Shown here piece by piece: positions 1 to 11,932 of a stretch of 64,000 nt of DNA (its first letter is position 1; each line of letters begins with the position of its first letter). The DNA comes from Dermanyssus gallinae (lineage: Eukaryota; Arthropoda; Arachnida; Mesostigmata; Dermanyssidae). The position numbers and the translations under genes were made by a program. The stretch lies in NCBI GenBank assembly GCA_003439945.1, contig QVRM01006811.1:226001-290000 (forward strand), written 5' to 3'. The notes beneath the pieces are model-generated. The model was not told the DNA's origin. It worked only from the letters and a program-made list of their open reading frames with translations, and did not search any database.

Positions 1-331
1 CTGCCGCTGCTGGGCAAATATTGCTCCGCTGATGGCGATTAGCTATTGCTCCTGCAGTCCCGCAGGACGTCGTCGCTGTAGGTTGCCGTCGACCAGCCTA
101 TGGCACGTGGAAAGATATACTGTTCTTCTGTGTGCCGGCGGCCGCCAATCTATTGGCTCCTAGGCGAACTCCTTTGACGAGTCGCCGGAGCTGCTGGAGA
201 CGTAATGACCAAACGCTGCGCTGACCATGTGGGTAAGCTGGCACAACTGGCGCTGATAACGCCGGCGGCAGAGGCCGCAGCAACAGAAACAACAACAACA
301 GCAGCAACAGCAGCAGCACAAAAACAACAAT
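1..331. other. Left edge, no gene assigned; CAA/CAG tract
   Basis: GC-richer sequence ending in a run of CAACAA/CAGCAG units at about 279-331. Leu/Cys-runs read on the minus strand are products of this triplet repeat. It could be untranslated or intronic sequence of a gene to the left, but nothing confirms that. No homology recognised. Confidence 0.4.
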
Positions 332-655
332 GGCAACACTAATGACAACACTAGTAAGAATATCTCAAGATAATGGTCTAATCTGCAGCAGTGCGGGTCT
401 CAGGACGGAATTGCATCACGGAGCAGATGCCCTGCAGTTTTTGCCCGACAAATATATGTACATACGCAGAACTGTCCACTATTTACTTAGGTATTGTTAT
501 ATAGGTGGTCGTCATTCATATATATTTATATATATACATATAAATATAAATATATCCATCATCATCCACTATCCATTTGGTTTAGCTCTCTCCCATATTC
601 GACTTCTACATTCTACATATTTACGTTCTGTACTAATTTGAGTTACATTTGGTAG

Positions 656-657
<2 letters not shown>

Positions 658-727
<70 letters not shown>
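658..727. repeat. (TA)n microsatellite
   Basis: About 35 uninterrupted TA units. The Ile/Tyr open frames read through it are artefacts. Confidence 0.95.
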
Positions 728-728
<1 letters not shown>

Positions 729-1653
729 GTAACAGATATCTTAATACACATATTTCGTATATTATTGCAAAACTGCTTTAGAAAGCATGCGTCTAAATGT
801 CCTACTACATAAACCCTACTACCAAGGCATCTACCGCCCAGTGAAGTAAGCTAATTTTGCTGCTATAGGTGACGGTATTCACATGTTTATATTTACACAA
901 CAGACGTTTAGCCAACCGTGATCATATTCGATAAGATATGCTTTTTACTCGTTTCAGTTGAATTTATTAATGTAACCTCTGACTTGCTGCTTGTGATATA
1001 TATATATATATATAAACTTAAAGATTTGTTATGTGTAGCATAATATACATTTGTGTTGTATATGTACAAACACAGCCACAAAATAAACACAAAAACGAGA
1101 AACGCTAGAGCCTGTCCATCCATTCACAATTTTGTCGTCCCCTATCTCTCGTCCTTTCTTTTGCTTCTACCTCCATGTCGCTCTAATATTACATCTTTTT
1201 CCATTTGTTTCATCATACGTTCTAGTTTCCGCTCTAGCGGCTTGTAGAATTGTGGAGCTGCAAATTCTGCCGACAAGTTGGCTCGTTCACCATACGAGTT
1301 CTTGCCGCCGATTCCCTTGCCGTTTTGCTGCAAACCCAATTTGATATTTCTGTCCCAATGTGTCACAGCCGCCACAAATATCTAGCGTACGCTCTTCGTT
1401 TCCGCTCCCTGCCTTTAGATGTCTACACCATCCGCCAATTTCCCCTTTCGTTAACAGTGAACTTGCGTACGCCCTTCAATACTCTGTCATCTGTGGCCGC
1501 CGAACACTGTTACCACGGCGCGCACACCCAGCGCCGTTTTACTCACATTCTGTTACCACCGTCAACATTTAACAATTACAACCAGCCAAACCAGAACAGC
1601 GCATAGCTGCAAGAATCAAGAAGAGAAGATGCTTAGCTTAAATAGTATCAGTC
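728..1653. other. No gene recognised
   Basis: Short AT-rich stretch, then a CT-rich stretch (1130-1610). A minus-strand frame at 1142-1375 (77 codons, highly charged) is open but matches no family I know. A smaller TA run lies at 996-1014. Confidence 0.4.
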
Positions 1654-1836
<183 letters not shown>

Positions 1837-1952
1837 TTTTTTTATGGGATTGTTTTTTCCGGCCGACAAATTTATTTAAATTCAGTAATTCCTCATGGAT
1901 GAAACAATTGTACCCATTCAGGGCATTTTGCAAAGAAGACTATCGCCCGTGT

Positions 1953-1954
<2 letters not shown>

Positions 1955-1994
<40 letters not shown>

Positions 1995-2010
1995 ATATAT
2001 ATATATATAA
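1955..2010. repeat. (TA)n microsatellite, interrupted
   Basis: Two TA runs separated by a short A-rich break. Confidence 0.9.
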
Positions 2011-2395
2011 AATACATTTATTTGCTTATTTTATATTTATTCGAATAATATTTCTCTGCTTCTATTGAAAACGTTTTTAGAATGAAGACGGTTATTGCCA
2101 TTACATCGCACGCAGCTAGCCACGCCATTGCGGGCTTTGTCACGTAAGGTAAAGCTCAAAAAGTCTGCTGGTTCCTTTGTTTGCCCGCAGAGGTTGCTGT
2201 CATCCGAACCTGATTTAAGCTATGGCCTTATGGGAAAGTACGTAGCGATTCTAGCAACTTACAACGTTTCTCTAATCTACAGCCTCATTTATATTTATCT
2301 CTTTTGTTAAAAATCGAGTAAGCTTTTAAGCAAATCTTTTGCACGTAAAACGCATATTTTTGGCGCTGTAGGACTTGTAACAGGAGACAGCGTAG

Positions 2396-2879
2396 TTTAG
2401 TAGATCATCGGTAACCAACGTTCATTTGATCTCTGAAATTTACTTTGTTTCGGCAGTTATGCTTGTACCTTGTGTACACGTGCCGGCTAGTGCATGCCAT
2501 TCCCTCACAAAGCTCCCTGGTGAGGTACACATCTAACTGCGCTACCTCAGCCGAGGCCTCGGTCACTTTTCTCTGCCACTCCAACAAAAATTGTTGAAGT
2601 GGCATTGTAATAGGTGACTTAAGCCTCACTCTCATTGTTTCCACTGCCGGTCCGCAACCCGCTAGCAGGTACACAAAGCGATTCCTTGCCGTCCGCGGCA
2701 AGCAAAGAACGCGCTTCATAAATACCACGCAGCGAGCTGCCAGTCGCATCGGCGGTCTTTGCACTTTCTTGCCCGGTGAGACGGTCGCTTAAGTGTTAAA
2801 ATTGTATATAACGATGATTGTATTGTATTTATGTACCATCTTGAAATGCAAAGTTATTGCGAAATAAACAATATGTATG
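2396..2879. mobile_element. LINE fragment with 5' inversion (copy A)
   Basis: This is a second copy of the LINE family that recurs at 38780-41864. The left part (about 2396-2720) is the reverse complement of copy B's RT C-terminal coding sequence. The right part (about 2720-2879) matches copy B's 3' end (about 41709-41864) in the same orientation and ends at the same AACAATATGTATGT sequence. A 5' segment inverted relative to the 3' segment is the known product of twin priming during target-primed reverse transcription. The left boundary is approximate. The polyadenylation-like AATAAA in the tail fits a LINE 3' end. Confidence 0.7.
2405..2764 (-). pseudogene. LINE reverse transcriptase C-terminal fragment
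   Basis: A minus-strand reading frame encodes the region after the RT palm of a non-LTR retrotransposon: Lys-Arg-Val-Leu, then LPRTARNRFVYLLAG, then a helix-rich stretch with EWQRKVTEASAEVAQLDVYL. Copy B at 40036-40227 and 41548-41640 encodes the same run at about two-thirds identity by eye. The frame has no catalytic palm and no endonuclease, so it is a fragment. Its first dozen or so codons cross the inversion junction and probably belong to the sense-oriented tail. The clade is uncertain; the thumb-like LP-R-ARN motif is common in jockey/R1/I-group proteins. Confidence 0.6.
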
Positions 2880-3509
2880 TAGTGATGCTTGTATGACATT
2901 GTATATGTATAACATTACCAAAAACATTAATCTGGAATTAACTGGAAAGGGTGGTGGAACGGCGAGTGTATGCTAACCACTGCCTTTCGCATGGTAAGGA
3001 TTCACTACGTGCTGCGCAGTAACAGACGCACAGAAGACATTTGCCTTGTTAATCCTTACCATGTACATATTTGAAACTGGCGACAGTGCCTGGTCAGCAC
3101 CTGTGTCGTTTGCATCTATGTAAGTATGTTCGCGCAGCTCCTGGTAACACCACCTACCAAGATTGCAGTGTATATATTGTGGCGCATGTAGTAAATAAAT
3201 ACAATAGTAAAATGCGCAATACGGCTAAAAGCACATCGCCTTTAACTCTCAAGCAAGTGCTATCGTATGTCTCTCGATCGTTAGGTCTTATCCTAAAGCG
3301 ATTGGTCGAGGATTTTGCTATACGTGACATTTTGAAGACATTTATCACGTGTCCGGTGCACCAAATCGGCGTATATTGCGGTTCTCAGAAAAAGCAGCCG
3401 GTGTAACGGTGAACGCTGGCAGAAAATATAATTTTTGCCAACGTATGCATTAGTACAAACAAACGACAACTTTGCGTGCGCGTATAATTTGTCTATCGTC
3501 CTGGAAAAA
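2880..3509. other. No gene recognised
   Basis: Mixed-composition sequence between the LINE fragment and a mariner. A plus-strand frame at 3071-3406 is open but shows no recognisable family or codon signal. Confidence 0.4.
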
Positions 3510-3511
3510 TA

Positions 3512-4644
3512 TTAGGGCTCCTAAAAAGTCTTTTCGGTTTTGGCGCTATAAAGAAAACACATATATAGGAGACACGGGAGGTCCTATTTATTGATTTATA
3601 TATTCTCCGCCGGAAGATACAACCTCTGCTCAACGATTTACAAGGTTTTCGATTCTTTTTCTGTAAAAGTCTGGGTTTTTAGTGGCAAAATATTCTTCCA
3701 GTCCTGAACGCACGTGTTCAATAAAAGTGATTTTTTTACCACTTAAAAAATTAGCATCAATCTGAATAGTGGTGGTAATCAGATGGTGCTAAGTCGGGGG
3801 AATACGGTAGATGTTCCAGAAGTTCCCATTTCAGCTGGGAAATTTTCGAAAGGGTATCCCTACTCACGTGGGGCCTTGCGTTGTCTTAGTGCAACAGGAC
3901 ACCCTTCCTTGAAATTAGTGCAGGGTACGACTGCTCTAATTTTTCGTGAACCTTTTCGAGTTGTTGACAGTACACAACCGTATTTATCGTCTGGTTACGC
4001 GGTAAAAGTTAATAGTGCACTATTCCGTCCACATTACACGAAATTTTGATGCCTGCTGAGCAAAGAAGTGCAGACGCGCATGCGTGTCATCTTGTTGAAG
4101 TCGCTGAGCTCGCGAGGTACCCATTTGCACAGCCTGGAAGTTATTCCGATGCGTTTTCGGAGCTGTGCTAACAGCTTGTTGGGTAATATGAAGCTCCTTG
4201 GCAAGTTTCACAATACTTATAGTGGGATTTTCCTGGATTTTCATTCGAAAAACCTCCTCACTGACAACACTTGGCCTTCCTGATCTAGGCTTATCTTCGA
4301 GGTTAAAATTTCCCTTTCGGAACTTCTTAAACCACTGTTGGCACATTCTGTCTGTACAACAGGCATCTCCAAACGATTTTAACAACTTTTTGTGAGCCTG
4401 CGTTGCACTCAGTCCATTTTTAAACTCATGGAGTAGAATCGCCCGAATTTGGCATTTTTCTAGTCCATTTTGCAGCACTTTTGCGAACAAACGGCTAAAC
4501 AGATTTCAAAATGGTTGAAACCCAAAAAATATTTTTCACATGAAAACAACAAAGAGTGAGCCAATGATCTATGTCTAGGCGCCGGGGCAGGCGCTGTGAA
4601 AGCCGCGCAAGCGCCAATCCGAAAATACTTTTTTGTAGACCCAA
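3512..4644 (-). mobile_element. mariner-family DNA transposon, degenerate (M1)
   Basis: Imperfect terminal inverted repeats of about 34 bp bound the element. The left end reads TTAGGGCTCCTAAAAAGTCT and the reverse complement of the right end reads TTGGGTCTACAAAAAAGTAT. A TA target duplication flanks it at 3510-3511 and 4645-4646. The length of 1133 bp is slightly short for a 1.25-1.3 kb mariner. The interior is a broken transposase gene on the minus strand. Confidence 0.85.
3588..4490 (-). pseudogene. mariner transposase, frameshifted (M1)
   Basis: The N-terminal half reads cleanly. It has a helix-turn-helix like other mariners (QIRAILLHEFKNGLSATQAH), then QQWFKKFRKGNFNLEDKPRS and GRPSVVSE, then a second HTH. 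After about 4130 the frame is lost. Pieces of the catalytic domain (HARLHFFAQQASKFRVMW, then a VVPCTNF-like stretch) appear in shifted frames, and the usual C-terminal W-EVV-S-GEYI block is present with the Trp codon changed to TGA before the stop at 3588-3590. No in-frame ATG is evident at the start. The DD34D triad cannot be read in one frame, so the copy is dead. Confidence 0.8.
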
Positions 4645-4646
4645 TA

Positions 4647-6204
4647 TCTTCAACCTGTGGTTCCACAGTATGGCTGGGCGACGTGTTTATAAAAAAATTC
4701 AGTTGCTTCGATGAAATAAAATAAATTTAGCCAAGTTTCATGACGAGTTGTCTGCCATGAAGTTCGCCACAAACTAGTGGAGTGAATCTGCGATTCACTA
4801 CTTAGGCGGATGCTCAGGGTATGTATTAGTGACTCGGGTGTCATTCGTTTGTGTATATCTTAGAAAATGCAACTGAGATGTTATGTAAATAAAATGCATT
4901 AACGGTAGGCGAGACCAGCGCAAGTTCTGGTTGTATACAAGCAACCATTTTAAGGTCATTCGTCATGATTATTTCATTTATAGACTCACTCGAATCTGTT
5001 TTGCCTAGAACAGTATTAATGTTTAAAAGTTATGCTGCTATTAATAACATATATAAACAAATAATGTCAATTAACCTGGACCGACAGGCGGATTTTTTTT
5101 TCACTTGTGATAAATAGCATCGTTAGGAACTGGTAAATTCACACGATACACTATGTTCCGAAAAGCGCGCTATTATTAGTGGTTTGAGAGAAAGATACAC
5201 TGTACAATAATGCCTGCTCGCCAGATCTGGTGAAAATAACATACGTACGTATTTACCAAGCGCGATACAGTACGCTCTCACTACCCGCGAGCTTTATAGG
5301 TGCGCGCAGGCCATTCCTTTTGCATTAGGTCTGCGTATTGTGCTTCGGTTGGCTCCTCTTTTAGAAGGAAACCTTGTGTCTCTGCACCTTTGAATTCTTT
5401 CGGTGATGGGAGAGGCAGGGAGCTCTGCTGGTGAGTCGCGATAGATGTCGCGACGGACTGTCCCTTTGATCTGGTAGAAGTAAAGCCTATTGCAAGCGCT
5501 CGAAGGCAAATATAATCTATATTTAGACCCATAGTTCGTAGTGCTTTGGAGATTAGTGAGTGCGTTGTCCGGTGTTTGTTGACTGAAATGTTTCTATATC
5601 AGCCACGTACATCGCTAAGAGTAGGCCGCTCGAGTTTGCATAGTTAGGCGGAGGAAGCTTCTCCTGCTAGACGACTAGGAGGCGTACGAGGGGTGAGGGA
5701 ACGAGGGGCTAACGTGGGGGTGATGGTATCGAAGGGTTACTGTGGGGCTGATGGTATCGAGGAGGTAGGAATAACAAGGGGCCGGGGGTACCAAGGATGT
5801 GGGCGGGCAGGAGACCAATCGAGCGCAAGACTCGATCCGAAGTTAGCTAATGTGCGAGTATTACACGCACTTGCGATGACCCGTAAAAGGTGTTTCGTAA
5901 CCTTCTAAATGTCGCGCGTAGCGACGTTCGAACTGCTGCACCTCGCAGCGTTCCGATTATCGCACGTGGTGACTGACGTTCGAATTGCTACATGCTACAC
6001 TAGGTATTCGGAAGACTTAAATTGGAAACCTCTTACTCGAGCGGTAGCTGTTTGTTGGCGGGGATAAGTAGTTAGTCCGGTGCTATCTAGGTGTATCGAG
6101 GCAATTGGGTTGCCTTTGCCGCAGAGAAAGCGGCTTCCACTATCACGCGGTATCACGGAGCACTCACAAAACACGTTTTGGCGGTCGAGTCGGGACTGTG
6201 AATA

Positions 6205-6206
<2 letters not shown>
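4647..6206. other. No gene recognised
   Basis: Low-complexity AT-rich sequence to about 5280, then moderately GC-rich sequence. A minus-strand frame at 5281-5532 (83 codons) contains an acidic hydrophilic stretch (KEEPTEAQYADLMQKEW) that could be a coding remnant, but I recognise no family. Plus-strand 5690-5900 is G-rich and Gly/Arg-biased without a match. Confidence 0.35.

Positions 6207-6241
<35 letters not shown>
6207..6241. repeat. (TA)n microsatellite
   Basis: About 17 TA units. Confidence 0.9.
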
Positions 6242-6244
<3 letters not shown>

Positions 6245-6699
6245 CATGATAAAATTCTGCTTCCTGTAAAACACATATAACGCCGGCCAGAAGATGCGAC
6301 ATGCTGGTTCAGAAGATAATTCGCAAACATTAAGTTATTTTATTGGCTTTCACTGCAAAACAAGACTTCTCAGAGACCAGGTTCCATTAGAAAAAATATT
6401 TGCTTTAACAAAATCAACTATTCCTTATATCGCTTCCGAAATCTTTCTAGGTCATCTTTTATATATAATGTCAACCGTACGGTGCCGTTGTGCTTCACCC
6501 CGGCGCGGGTCCGCAAAAACTCGACGTTTAGTATCGACACGAGATATCGTTGGTCATATGGTGCATATGGACGCCGCCGCCGCGTGGGCTACAGATATCT
6601 ATTCTTGATACGGTATTATGCGCGAGAAGACGCGAGCGCGCTTCGAACGCATGCAGGTGCCACCTGGTGGTCGAAATAAGGGGTCTCTGCAGAGTGCTA

Positions 6700-6927
6700 T
6701 GACAACCAGCCTTTCGTAGAACGTCTCGACGCATCCCCTCGGCCCTCTCCGGCTGAGCACGAGGCTCTCCGTCCACGGTCTCGATGTAGTACCACACATT
6801 TTTAATTCTAGAGGGGGGCGGGAGATTGAGGTTTTTAGTGGGTGAAAGTCCCACATTAGATGTTGTTGGTAGCCAGTACCGATAGCGCATTAGCGTTTTC
6901 CAACCTCCCAAACAAAAAAGGCTAAAC
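6700..6927 (+). mobile_element. 5'-truncated R1-type LINE 3' tail
   Basis: Contains the motif TTTTTAGTGGGT...GTCCCACA (6832-6855) seen in the 3' UTR of the R1-clade element at 27435-27460. It ends with GCGTTTTCCAACCTCCC followed by an A-rich stretch, parallel to the full element's GCATTTTCCAGTTAGTCC and poly(A). No coding sequence is retained with confidence. The left boundary is a guess. Confidence 0.55.
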
Positions 6928-6966
6928 CTGCTAGAATTGCTTTTAATTGTATAGATATTTACTATG

Positions 6967-6967
<1 letters not shown>

Positions 6968-7028
<61 letters not shown>
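6968..7028. repeat. (TA)n microsatellite
   Basis: About 30 pure TA units, just beyond the R1-type tail. Confidence 0.95.
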
Positions 7029-7032
<4 letters not shown>

Positions 7033-8327
7033 TCAAATTTAACTACCCAACGTCGTAGCAAGAGCTTGCAGCATAGTGCAGATTGAGCACTCTGGTTCGA
7101 CAGCAGAGGATCTCCGCGGCACTGGTGCAGAAAATATTTAGCAGTGGGGGTACATGAGACACAAGTGACTAAACAAACGACTCAGGTAAACTCTGTAAGA
7201 GGTCTTTTACGAGTCCTATACTAAGGACGACTGCGTACCCACCCGGCAAATTCGTGTCTGAATCGAGTTCGTGCCGGCCTACAGAGTAATTACAATGTTT
7301 CCCTTGACTCAATGGAAAACTTTCTCTAATTAACAGTCGCCCGGTCTCTGCCGCCCGAGAGATTTTACAACGGCTCCCATTGGCCGTCAAACGGCCGAAA
7401 CGTCGAAACAATCTGTTGTCTGAACTCGTACCGCCGACCTTCTGTCAAACCTGTCACTAACGAAACTCTGCACAACCTTGTGGCGCCACAAGCTACTCAC
7501 CTGTGGCCGAACTGTGCACTCGAACTTCTGTGGACGAATTCGTGTAGGGACGAGAAAATTTTCCGCAAGTACCACTTTGGAATGTTGCCGTTGGTAAAGC
7601 GCGGCTAATATTTTCACGCATCAATAGGATAGGCCCAAGAACACCTGTACACGAGTGTGCGGCGTACATCGTCCAGCACGCTGGTGTATGGATACCGCGC
7701 AACCTGAGCGACAACATGAGGTCTCGTCCGTGCGCTGATTGGCAGGCAGCTAGTAATAGGGTCAGAAGCACAAGTACGTATTTAAATGATTTAACCCAGA
7801 AAACGTAAGCAAGTGATCCCAATATTCCCAATATGCTGTGATTAGTTGACCAATACACGATGGGCAAGGTAGTACACGGTGTGTTCATCCTGTTAATACT
7901 ATATTACTGATTCCGATAGTTCATGCAGTAAGTCCTTAACTTGATCGAACAATACTTTTCGCAGCTGACATTACACGATGCACATATACAATAACAATCC
8001 TGAAAATAGCCGCGTTTATAAAATAAAAATGATGGTAGCCCTGCGACATGAAACGTTCTTGTCAGTAATTCGGCCCTCATAGAACACATCTATTTGTTGG
8101 GCTCAATACGAGCACAATGCACGTTTTATTGGTCGAGTGAGTTAACAACTCGGTAAATGTCTCTTGAGCGTGCAATGCGGTATTTAACTTGAATGCGCAA
8201 TATATCTCGCATTAGGAAAATCCCAGTCAGCGCTTATATGCACGATTACTGGTTGAGCATGATACAGCTGCAAACAGGCATGGCCAGATAAGATCGTCAT
8301 TATAATAGTTACAACTTAAACGCTGAG

Positions 8328-8332
<5 letters not shown>

Positions 8333-8402
<70 letters not shown>
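8333..8402. repeat. (TA)n microsatellite
   Basis: About 35 TA units. Confidence 0.95.
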
Positions 8403-8406
<4 letters not shown>

Positions 8407-9868
8407 TGTACAATTAGATTGAGTATGTTCTGTTCAGCTGGAAAATACACAAAGCTGTTTAATACAATAAAGGTCTGCACTTTATTTCGTAGTTGAGTTT
8501 GTCGCCTACCTGATGCAGTTTTGCTGTATTGGCGTCTGCTTGGCGTTTAACCTGATGTCGTAGCTTGGCATGCCGCTACCCCTATTAGTCCACGTTGTCT
8601 GTCTTCATGTCCATCTTCATGCATAGTTTTGTTTATGCAAAAGTAGATATTTAAGACATCATCAGATTGACCCGGCACACCACTGTCCTAGGGCAGCGGG
8701 TCCCTAGCACCGCAGCCGCATTACCACGTTGAACTTCAATTACTATTCTCTGCTACAGAAATGTTGCCTGTTCTTTGACAAATTGATGCTAAAACCGAGT
8801 TTAACGAACGCCTAATCTAGAATCGCCGGATAGCAGCTTCAAGCACTGATATATCATGCCGCCTCCACGGTCCACGATTGTATTCTGTCCGTCGGCAAGT
8901 CGACAAATTAGACAGTTCCACAACTGTGTGATACCGCCCCTGTACGTTGCGCGCATGATGTAGGGAACCAGTTTGTGCACATTAGAGCAATACCGGCTGG
9001 CATTCTGCGTCTGTTCGCCGTCAGATGAAGCAGATAGCAGCTCACATGAGCCCTATTACCGAAATCACTGCATCTAACCACTGCAACCAATAATATGATA
9101 ATACCAATGTTAAACAGCGTAGAAACGCTATAAGTATTCTACCTAAAAAAAAAACTGAATATTTGTTTGCTGTTCGGACCACGGACCTTCGTTTTGGAAC
9201 CCTGCTGCTTAGCCAAACTGTTATTTGTATTCGGTGACTGCCGATATACAATCTGCTCCTGAACGAGGTACGGTTTTGGGAATACTGTAAATTTAAAATC
9301 CCAAGCAGTGGTTCCTACTTGAAGCACACACACACTATTACTGAAATGTCTAAATTTCACGTTCAGACCTGCATAGCACAGGCAGTGCTTTTGTGGGTGC
9401 TACTATATGCGCCAGTACAGCTACAATGCAAGTCATAAGGCAGTCAAGCGGCGTGAAAGTTCCGCTCTCACTGTTGTTGGATGTTTCGATAACCGTACGA
9501 GCTACGGATGTTATCCAGAACGCCCTTAGAACCGTACTCAGTTTTCGCGGTACAACTTTGCATTAGAAACGCCGCCTAATTACTGGATTCGCCACAGATC
9601 GACGGAACGCACGCTAAGCACGGCCGCGCTGCAGGTGCCAACAGCTATGAATTATTCCACAAATATGTGTATGTGTACACGCACTCTAATGTGACATACG
9701 TTTTTATGAAAGCAGCAACGGAGCCTGCTTCACCTGGCCATCGCCCGTTGATGAATTCTGAATGAGCCACAGCTCGAGGATTAACGAAATGCTACAATCG
9801 TAGACTATATTTATTGATATAAAGAAGTTTAGCAAGCGGGCTCACTCAAACTTGCGTAAATCAACCAT

Positions 9869-9885
9869 CTCTCTCTCTCTCTATG

Positions 9886-9925
<40 letters not shown>
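9869..9925. repeat. (TC)n-(TA)n compound microsatellite
   Basis: A short CT run passes through TATG units into about 18 TA units. Confidence 0.9.
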
Positions 9926-9929
<4 letters not shown>

Positions 9930-10181
9930 GCTTTAATCTACAATGCGAAGTCTGATACTTTGTTGTATGTAAACATGTAGTAACCCTACACTAGTAATAA
10001 ATGCGTTCACGGCAAAAACAGTCATTGGTGACAGTTAGTTAAGTGTACACTTTGGTGGTTTGAGAAGTGCCAAAGTGACTTTATCGATTTGTATTGATTA
10101 CACGTCGAGCTCAACACTCTATTAAGTAGGGAACTTTGGCTCATGTATAAATGTGTATGAATATGAACATAATTCTCATAA

Positions 10182-10221
<40 letters not shown>

Positions 10222-10254
10222 GAGTGGGTTTATATGAAAGGCACGAAACGACAC

Positions 10255-10570
10255 TGTGGGTATAATGAGGTTTTTATTTAAAAGTAGTCACAGCACAATT
10301 ATCCCACTGTTTCACCACTGAGTCGAAGATTTCCCTGTTCCCAGAATGTCTGCGGCTGTGACAAAAGCCAGTATTTCACTTTGTCCTTCAGTCCGTCGTC
10401 TGAGGTGAAGCGCATATACATTTCTTAGGTGGAGGTTTCGACGCATGTTTCCATTACATTGTTGTCCGGCCATTTTTCGCGCTCAAAATGATGACACCAC
10501 TAACTCCCGTCATCGGTGACGATCCGCCCCAAAATGCGGAGTCTTTATGGTATCACAATAATGTGGCAGT
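10255..10570 (-). pseudogene. mariner transposase remnant, core deleted (M2)
   Basis: The minus strand reads GRIVTDDGSWCHHFERE, the block around the first catalytic Asp of mariner transposases (usual form VTGDE-WVHHY). Further on, after a gap, it reads MRFTSDDGLKDKVKYWLL followed by a FDSVVKQWDNC-like C-terminus and a stop. The region with the second and third catalytic Asp residues is missing, and there are stops and frame changes. It differs from the other mariner copies here, so it is a separate lineage. Boundaries are approximate and no inverted repeats were identified. Confidence 0.65.
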
Positions 10571-10735
10571 GATAAACCCCATTCCCACTTCACTTTCTTT
10601 CTTGACTTGTTAGACCCACAGTCTTTTGCCCTATGCGGCCACCATTTAGCGATGAATATCGGTCCGTTGAATACCTTCCGCAGTCGAGCGTGGAATTCAC
10701 TGCTCTTCAGTTATCGAGTTTTGCAATGGAAACAC

Positions 10736-10738
<3 letters not shown>

Positions 10739-10790
<52 letters not shown>
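10739..10790. repeat. (TA)n microsatellite
   Basis: About 26 TA units. Confidence 0.95.
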
Positions 10791-10795
<5 letters not shown>

Positions 10796-10867
10796 GCGCC
10801 AGAAATCGCCCGGTCTAGTGTCAAACTTGTCGAGTCCGATGGCGCGGTGCATTTTCCTGCGCCGGAG

Positions 10868-10998
10868 GGGACACATAGGTGCGCGGGTCCGAGTTCTACC
10901 ATTGCACGTTTGTATTTATGGGGGTCGTCCGTCTATGAGGCAGTGCAAAAAGCAGTCCCGTGGACGTTAAATCTTGGCTGGAAGTCAGCCTGTGAGGT
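10868..10998 (-). repeat. SINE-like dispersed repeat, copy 1
   Basis: On the minus strand this shares GCTGACTTCCAGCCAAGATT, ACGTCCACGGGACTGC, CTCATAGACGGAC and CATAAATACAAACGTGCAA with 38302-38420 (+) and 45868-46000 (-). The 3' part contains a decayed RNA polymerase III B-box-like palindrome next to CGCGCACCTATGTGTC. See the finding on the three copies. Confidence 0.6.
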
Positions 10999-11590
10999 TT
11001 AATTTTGAAGTTTTTAAACCAATTTTTGAGGTCCACTTCTCCACTACAAGAGAACTCTCCTCATTGGATCCGATATTCAGTGGAAATGTAATAATCATTC
11101 GGCGCAAATTACGTATATTTCGGTAGGTACTGAAAAACCTTTCATTGTAGCTCTTGGAGTGCGGTTTTGACGTCTTGTGCAACATAGGGTCTGGCGTTGT
11201 CATGAAGCAGCATTGCCGATTGAGTCATTTGAGTCGAATAGCCTCATTTACGCGATGCAGGGGGGCAACGTAGAGTTCCTTGTTGACAGTGGCGGCCTTT
11301 TTGAGCATCTCCTAATGCACCTACCTTTCCAGTCCCACCAAGATCATAGTCTGCTTTAGGTGGAGGCACTGTTTGGCTCTCGGCTTCGGCTGCGAGGCAT
11401 ATTGTCCAGGTCAAAGTCGCCTTTTAGTGCTTTGTAAACAATTTCTGTGCTGTAGACTCGCCTAAAACACCTCCGCCGTGCACGTCGCAAATGTCCCGAG
11501 CGGCTTCGGCAGCTTTGACCTCAATGAAAAGCGAAGAAGAGCAGGCGTCAAAAAGGCAGATTTTTGTCTGTTGGGTATTGCATTTCTAAA
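10999..11590 (-). pseudogene. mariner transposase pseudogene (M3)
   Basis: On the minus strand, from high to low coordinates, the following mariner blocks can be read in several frames: an N-terminal block (CRSRSGHLRRA... in one frame, EAARDICDVHG-like in another), DFDLDNMPRS, then KAATVNKELYVAPLHRVNEA and IRLK, the second-Asp block (LLHDNARPYVAQDVKTALQE), and a tail with LKNWFKNF. The order and wording resemble the maT/Bmmar-type mariners. Several frameshifts and stops are present. It abuts the SINE-like repeat on its left, so part of the C-terminus is missing. Confidence 0.7.
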
Positions 11591-11761
11591 CCCAAAAAAT
11601 ATTTTTAAGACACTTATTCAAAAACAAAGAACACGGTTTTGCAGATTAGGAAAATGTTTTCCAAATACCAGCAAAATTAATAGTTGCAAAATAAAAGATA
11701 CCGCCTTATTTTTGTTGTTTTAAGATTACTGTATAATCTGATTAGCGTTGAAGTATTGCGC

Positions 11762-11813
11762 ATATATATATATATATATAAACATGCTCTCACCATTCAT
11801 TATTGATTACATT

Positions 11814-11860
<47 letters not shown>

Positions 11861-11932
11861 TATGTCCAACACAAAACCTGCACAAAGCGTCGATCTAGTT
11901 GTATTCATATATATATATATATATACATATAT
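11762..11932. repeat. Cluster of three (TA)n runs
   Basis: TA runs at 11762-11780, 11817-11854 and about 11908-11932 are separated by unique sequence. Confidence 0.9.

Larger units (their letters stand above)
7029..10254. other. Gene-poor stretch
   Basis: No confident gene. Minus-strand frames of 60-131 codons around 7169-8089 and 9042-9360 have no recognisable domains and look like chance frames. Microsatellites here are listed separately; a further TA run lies at 10184-10219. Confidence 0.4.

Noticed and set aside
98..319. Leu-run frame at the left edge
   Set aside because: Generated by the CAA/CAG tract; no independent support for a gene.
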